Below, one piece after another: positions 6,472 through 10,064 of a DNA stretch of 10,064 nucleotides. Source of the DNA: JBGOUV01 sp041477815 (lineage in GTDB: Bacteria > Acidobacteriota > Terriglobia > Bryobacterales > JACQDG01); the NCBI GenBank assembly GCA_041477815.1, contig JBGOUV010000260.1:1-10064 (forward strand), written 5' to 3'. The position numbers were made by a program, and so were the translations under genes. The stretch's first letter is position 1. The number at the start of each line of letters is the position of its first letter. A model generated the notes under the pieces. It was not told the origin of the DNA. It worked only from the letters and a program-made list of their open reading frames with translations, and searched no databases.

Positions 6472-7517
6472 AGCGAATACCGTGTTCGCGTCTTTTCCGC
6501 CTGACGCTCCAGGGCTAACTGGATCAGCCGGTCGATCAGGTCTCTATAGGATAACCCGCTCGCCTCCCACAGCTTCGGATACATACTGATCGAAGTGAAG
6601 CCGGGCAGGGTGTTGAGCTCGTTCAAGAGAATCCGGCCGGTGCGGCGCTCCAGGAAGAAGTCGACGCGGGCCATGCCCGCACACTCGCAGGCCAGGAACC
6701 CCGCGACCGCCAGCTTCTGCACCCGCCGGGTCTGGGCCTTGCTGAGCGGTGCGGGGATAAGGAGCTCGGAGCGGTCGTCGCTGTACTTGGCCTCGTAGTC
6801 GTAGAACTCGCGGGCGGGAATGATCTCGCCGGGCACGGACGCTTGAGGCCGGTCGTTGCCCAGCACCGAGCACTCGATCTCCCGCCCGTCAATGGCCTCC
6901 TCGACGATGATCTTGCGGTCGAACTGCCCCGCGATCTCCAGCGCCTGTCGGAGCTCCTTCCGGTCATGGGCCTTCGTAATGCCCACCGACGATCCCAGGT
7001 TGGCCGGCTTGACGAACATGGGGAACCCGAAGTCGCGGACCAGCTTCGCCACCGGCGTCTGACCCCGCAACAGGGCCACGTGGCGCGGCGTGGGCAGGCC
7101 GCGCTCCCGGAACAGGCGTTTCATGACGTCCTTGTCCATGGCCACGGCCGAGCCCAGCACCCCGGCTCCGACGTAGGGCAGGCCGGCCAGCTCGAGCAGG
7201 CCTTGGACAGTGCCATCCTCGCCGAAGGTGCCGTGCAAGACAGGGAAGACCACGTCCACGGTGTCCGCCGAGTCGGGCACCGGCTGGATGGTGAGGGCTC
7301 GGTTCCCGGGGGCGTCAAGGAGGCGCCCGGCGGAGGGCAGAAGCCTGGCTGACTGGGACCCGGACAGCCACTTCCCCGCCTTAGTAATGCCAATAGGCAG
7401 GACGTCGTACTTGGACTTATCGATGGCGGCGATCACCGACGCGGCCGACCGCACGGATACCTCGTGCTCCCCGGACCGTCCGCCGAACAGGATGCCCACC
7501 CGTATCTTCTTGGTCAC
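6468..7517 (-). CDS. ddl: D-alanine--D-alanine ligase
   Basis: The 349-residue enzyme joins two D-alanines with ATP to make the dipeptide end of the peptidoglycan stem, in the cytoplasm. ATP-grasp family signatures run in order: FGGRSGEHEVSVRSA (10-24), HGTFGEDGTVQGLLELAG, FVKPANLGSSVGITKA (ATP-binding loop), EEAIDGREIECSVLGN, EFYDYEAKY (the omega-loop with the tyrosines of genuine D-Ala-D-Ala ligases rather than D-Ala-D-Lac types), and LNELNTLPGFT near the C-terminus, which binds Mg-ATP. Length is normal for the family. The start is GTG, overlapping the arginase stop in GTGA, and is supported by a purine-rich AGAGGA ribosome binding site just upstream (7522-7527). Its own stop overlaps the ATG of the S41 peptidase gene. 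The C-terminal tail after LALERQAEK is short and basic. Nothing suggests vancomycin-resistance-type specificity. Confidence 0.96.
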   Translation of the reverse strand: MTKKIRVGILFGGRSGEHEVSVRSAASVIAAIDKSKYDVLPIGITKAGKWLSGSQSARLLPSAGRLLDAPGNRALTIQPVPDSADTVDVVFPVLHGTFGEDGTVQGLLELAGLPYVGAGVLGSAVAMDKDVMKRLFRERGLPTPRHVALLRGQTPVAKLVRDFGFPMFVKPANLGSSVGITKAHDRKELRQALEIAGQFDRKIIVEEAIDGREIECSVLGNDRPQASVPGEIIPAREFYDYEAKYSDDRSELLIPAPLSKAQTRRVQKLAVAGFLACECAGMARVDFFLERRTGRILLNELNTLPGFTSISMYPKLWEASGLSYRDLIDRLIQLALERQAEKTRTRYSL

Positions 7518-8428
7518 AGTATCCTCTTCCCGAAGGCGGACATGGCCAGTTCGACGGCCAGGTGGGCGGTGCGGTTTCCGGTGTCCAGAATGGGATTTAC
7601 CTCCACGATCTCCATCGACAACATACGTCCGGTATCGGACACCATCTCCATCGCCAGGTGAGCCTCGCGGTAGCTGCCGCCGCCCCGGATCGGCGTGCCG
7701 ACTCCCGGCGCTTCCGACGGATCGACGAAGTCCATGTCGAGGCTGACGTGAAAGCCGGCGGTGCCGTCCGAGGCGATCCCGATGGCTTGCTCCATTACCG
7801 CCCGCATCCCGCGTTCGTCGATGTGGCGCATCGTGAAGGCCCGGACGCCGCTGTTGCGGACGTGAGGTTTCTCAAGCGCGTCCACGTCCCGCACGCCGAC
7901 CAGGGCCACGTTCTCGGGCCGTACCATCGGCTTGCCGCCGGCCAAACCGGTCAGTTCCGGTGGGCCCATCCCGACGCAACACGCCAGCGGCATGCCGTGG
8001 ATGTTGCCGCTGGGGCTGGTCTGCGGCGTGTTCATGTCGGCGTGGGCGTCGATCCAGATCACCCCGATGCGTCCTTTTCGCTCGCCGTAATGCCGGCTCA
8101 GGCCTGCCACCGTCCCCATGGCGAGGGAGTGGTCGCCGCCCAGCACCAGGGGAGCAAACCGGGCCCGCGCCGCCCGATTCACCTCGCGGGCCAGACGCGC
8201 GCAGGTCTCGGCGATCTCGTGCAGGTACTTCGCCCGCCGGTCGCCGAACGGCCGCGTTTCGGGCAGGGCCACCGCGATATTGCCGGCGTCCTCGACCTCG
8301 TAGCCCAGCGCCCGCAGCCGCGCCTGAAGATTGGCCGCCCGAATCGCCGACGGTCCCATGTCCACCCCGCGCCGGTCTGCGCCGAGGTCCAGGGGCACTC
8401 CGATTACCTTGATCTTGGAAATAGGCAC
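7514..8428 (-). CDS. rocF: Arginase
   Basis: The ~304-residue protein hydrolyses L-arginine to ornithine and urea with a two-manganese site. All three metal signatures are present: GGDHS (His about 100), DAHADMN (about 127-133, D/H/D) and SLDMDFVDP (D231, D233 in GTG-start numbering). The N-terminal GVPLDLGADRRGVDMGPSAIR and the C-terminal EIVEVNP and ELAMSAFGKRI are typical of true arginases rather than agmatinases or formiminoglutamases. No signal peptide is seen. Two near-adjacent starts exist, TTG (8431) and GTG (8428); the GTG is chosen because GAGGGA (8434-8439) would sit only two bases from the TTG but five from the GTG. That ribosome binding site overlaps the stop of the upstream propeller gene, so the genes are coupled. 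The gene symbol follows the family; anabolic or catabolic use here is unknown. Confidence 0.94.
   Translation of the reverse strand: MPISKIKVIGVPLDLGADRRGVDMGPSAIRAANLQARLRALGYEVEDAGNIAVALPETRPFGDRRAKYLHEIAETCARLAREVNRAARARFAPLVLGGDHSLAMGTVAGLSRHYGERKGRIGVIWIDAHADMNTPQTSPSGNIHGMPLACCVGMGPPELTGLAGGKPMVRPENVALVGVRDVDALEKPHVRNSGVRAFTMRHIDERGMRAVMEQAIGIASDGTAGFHVSLDMDFVDPSEAPGVGTPIRGGGSYREAHLAMEMVSDTGRMLSMEIVEVNPILDTGNRTAHLAVELAMSAFGKRIL
7522..7527 (-). promoter_or_regulatory. Ribosome binding site deciding the GTG start of ddl
   Basis: Read on the minus strand, AGAGGA stands 4 bases before the GTG at 7517, inside the end of the arginase gene. It supports the non-ATG start and independent initiation on the shared transcript. 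Confidence 0.55.
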
Positions 8429-8433
8429 CAAGG

Positions 8434-8439
8434 TCCCTC
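8434..8439 (-). promoter_or_regulatory. Ribosome binding site of arginase, overlapping the upstream stop codon
   Basis: GAGGGA on the minus strand includes two bases of the TGA stop (8438-8440) of the propeller gene. Its spacing favours the GTG at 8428 over the TTG at 8431. Confidence 0.5.
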
Positions 8440-10064
8440 AAGGCTTCTGGAAACCTTCCAGGAGCCAGATGTCGGATTTCGGGACGCCGATCGACGTGGC
8501 GAATCTCGTGCCGTCGGGATGGAGGCTGAATCCTAAGACATTGGCCGCCGGCGGGATCGACACCTCGATCGTCTTAAGCTCTTTCCCGGAGCGGACGTCG
8601 AAGGACACCACAACCCACTTCCGGCCGGCATCACGCCGCACGGCGTAGAGAACCGAGCCGTCCTTGGAAAAGCCGAAGGTCCAGGGCCGAAAGCCGGTCA
8701 GGGGCCGGGTCAGCTTGCCATCCGGCGACACCAGGTGCACCTGGCCGGTTTTGGTTTGGAAGGCGATCCAATCCCCGGCCGGAGACCAAGCGGTGTCGCC
8801 TCCCGCTTGCATGACGTCTTCGACGAGAACGACAGCCGCTCCGCCCCCGAAAGGAGTCTTCACCAATTGCCACTTGTCTGCCAGGACGCGCCGGTAGGCG
8901 ATCCAATTGCCGTCCGGCGACCAGGCCGCCCCATGCTGGTCGTCGCTCTGGGAATCGAGCCGGACAGGACGCCCGCCGGCGACGGGGGAGATCCAAATGG
9001 CGTGGTGCGCGCCATAGAAGTCGTAGGCGATCTTCTGGCCGTCCGGAGAGAATACGGGGAACTGGAGCCGGTTCCAATCCGGGGGGCCCTCCGCGCCCCT
9101 GGCCAGCAGGGGCCGGGCCCAACCTTCCTGGGTACTTCTGAGCCACAGTTCGGCCGTGCCGCCGGCGTCGGTCGCATACACGTACTGAGTGCCGGAGGGC
9201 GCCCACGCCGGGAACTGTTCGCTGCGGGTGGTGGCGAGCAGCGGCCGGACCGGACCTCCCTGGAGGGGAACTTCCACCAGGTCGAAGTCGGTGCTGACGG
9301 AGGCAAACGCAATGCGCCTGCCGTCGGGGGACACCGACGGAAAATCCTCGCCGGTAGTGCTGGAGGTAAGGGACCGGAAGGTGTCGGTCTGGATATCACT
9401 GAGGTAAAGGTGGACTCCGGAGATCCCCGGAAACTCGGCGCTGAAGACGATGTTCCGGCTGTCTGGCATCCAGGCCGCCCGCAGGATGGCAGCGCCCGCG
9501 GGTACGGACGCCAAAACGCGGCGCGGGGATCCCGACGGGTGAGGAAGAATCCAGACTTCGTTCGCTCCACTCCCGGCTTTGCGAGCGACCACTACGGCCA
9601 GCTTCCCGCCGTCCGGGGAAAAGGCCAGGGACCCGCTGCCGCCGAAGACTTCCGGGAACGGCGGCCGCCGGTAAGGCTCCGGCTTGGCCGCGGCTCCGGA
9701 GGTACTCCACAGGCTAAAGTTTCCCACCACCCCACGCATCAGGACGAAAGTCTTGCCGTCCGGCGAGAGGGCAGACTGGGCAGCGTCCTCCAGGACGCGA
9801 TTCGGGGCGCCTCCGGCGGCTCCCACGGACCACAGATGCCGCTCCGAGTGGTAGTAGAGGCGCGTTCCATCGGGCGACCAGTACGGCGAGAAACACGGTG
9901 CAGCGGACTTAGTGATCTGGGCGGGCGCGGGCGAGCCGAGGCTGCGCAGGAAGATCTGAGGGATTCCGTCCACCTGGCGCATGTAGGCGAGAGACTTCCC
10001 GTCCGGGGACCAGGCGGGATTGGTCTCAACCTCCACCTCGGTGGCCAGGGGGGTCATGCGATAG
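8438..10064 (-). CDS. PD40/TolB-like beta-propeller protein, 5' end outside the window
   Basis: At least 541 residues are encoded, and the frame is open to the window edge. The Met at 10057 is preceded in frame by Tyr-Arg and is probably internal, because it lies at the end of a repeat that normally reads as xxLT before WSPDGK. About 13 PD40/WD40-like motifs can be counted, of the form SPDGxxIAY and variants (WSPDGKSLAY, WSPDGTRLYY, FSPDGQKIAYDF, WSPDGNWIAY, LHPDGTRFAT), spaced roughly 40-50 residues apart. This is enough for two propellers or one large one. TolB-like propellers bind proteins or ligands and have no catalytic residues. In Acidobacteriota such regions often form the C-terminus of Ser/Thr protein kinases or winged-helix regulators, and the missing N-terminus would decide this. 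It is the first gene of this operon within the window, closely followed by arginase. Confidence 0.88.
   Translation of the reverse strand, partial: YRMTPLATEVEVETNPAWSPDGKSLAYMRQVDGIPQIFLRSLGSPAPAQITKSAAPCFSPYWSPDGTRLYYHSERHLWSVGAAGGAPNRVLEDAAQSALSPDGKTFVLMRGVVGNFSLWSTSGAAAKPEPYRRPPFPEVFGGSGSLAFSPDGGKLAVVVARKAGSGANEVWILPHPSGSPRRVLASVPAGAAILRAAWMPDSRNIVFSAEFPGISGVHLYLSDIQTDTFRSLTSSTTGEDFPSVSPDGRRIAFASVSTDFDLVEVPLQGGPVRPLLATTRSEQFPAWAPSGTQYVYATDAGGTAELWLRSTQEGWARPLLARGAEGPPDWNRLQFPVFSPDGQKIAYDFYGAHHAIWISPVAGGRPVRLDSQSDDQHGAAWSPDGNWIAYRRVLADKWQLVKTPFGGGAAVVLVEDVMQAGGDTAWSPAGDWIAFQTKTGQVHLVSPDGKLTRPLTGFRPWTFGFSKDGSVLYAVRRDAGRKWVVVSFDVRSGKELKTIEVSIPPAANVLGFSLHPDGTRFATSIGVPKSDIWLLEGFQKP

Noticed and set aside
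7514..8428. Reading the ureohydrolase as formiminoglutamase (hutG), given the hutH remnant nearby
   Set aside because: The N-terminal DLGADRRGVDMGPSAIR and the C-terminal motifs are those of arginase, and the gene is on the opposite strand in a different operon.
8438..10064. Recurring short DNA words around the Ser-Pro-Asp-Gly codons that look like direct repeats or a CRISPR array
   Set aside because: They encode the degenerate PD40 protein repeats, vary in sequence and spacing, and are coding.

Overview
The window is GC-rich, densely packed bacterial chromosomal or metagenomic DNA. Nothing in it names the species. The long PD40/TolB-type propeller protein, the small-gap operons with 4-base start/stop overlaps and the general protein style would suit Acidobacteriota (Solibacter/Bryobacterales-like). 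That placement is an inference from gene style, not a measurement.

Left end (1-938). A rho-independent-type hairpin (14-41) precedes the left part of an IS110-family insertion sequence. That part consists of a structured non-coding leader with three consecutive stem-loops (about 66-240), which is a candidate bridge RNA, followed by a transposase that keeps its N-terminal DEDD catalytic domain but is cut off near codon 125. At about 630-642 the sequence changes abruptly into the last ~98 codons of a histidine ammonia-lyase (hutH). This hutH remnant lacks its active site, and its stop codon overlaps the start of the next gene.

Plus-strand operon (935-5084). Three genes are tightly coupled: a calcineurin-like metallophosphoesterase with a ~230-residue insert between its last two metal motifs; a CHAT (caspase-like) protease-domain protein with a visible His/Cys dyad and a long helical, TPR-like C-terminus; and a probably exported protein resembling the LolA/LolB-like lipoprotein-carrier fold. 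The phosphoesterase-CHAT pair is the best candidate here for an undescribed system, possibly a signalling or conflict module. No function is shown by the sequence alone.

Minus-strand operon (10064-5065, read right to left). The genes are a PD40 beta-propeller protein (5' end outside the window), arginase, D-alanine--D-alanine ligase and an S41 C-terminal processing peptidase with a PDZ domain. The last three look like intact enzymes with complete catalytic motifs. Consecutive genes overlap or are separated by only a few bases. The two operons converge and their last codons overlap by 20 bases (5065-5084), leaving no room for an intergenic terminator.
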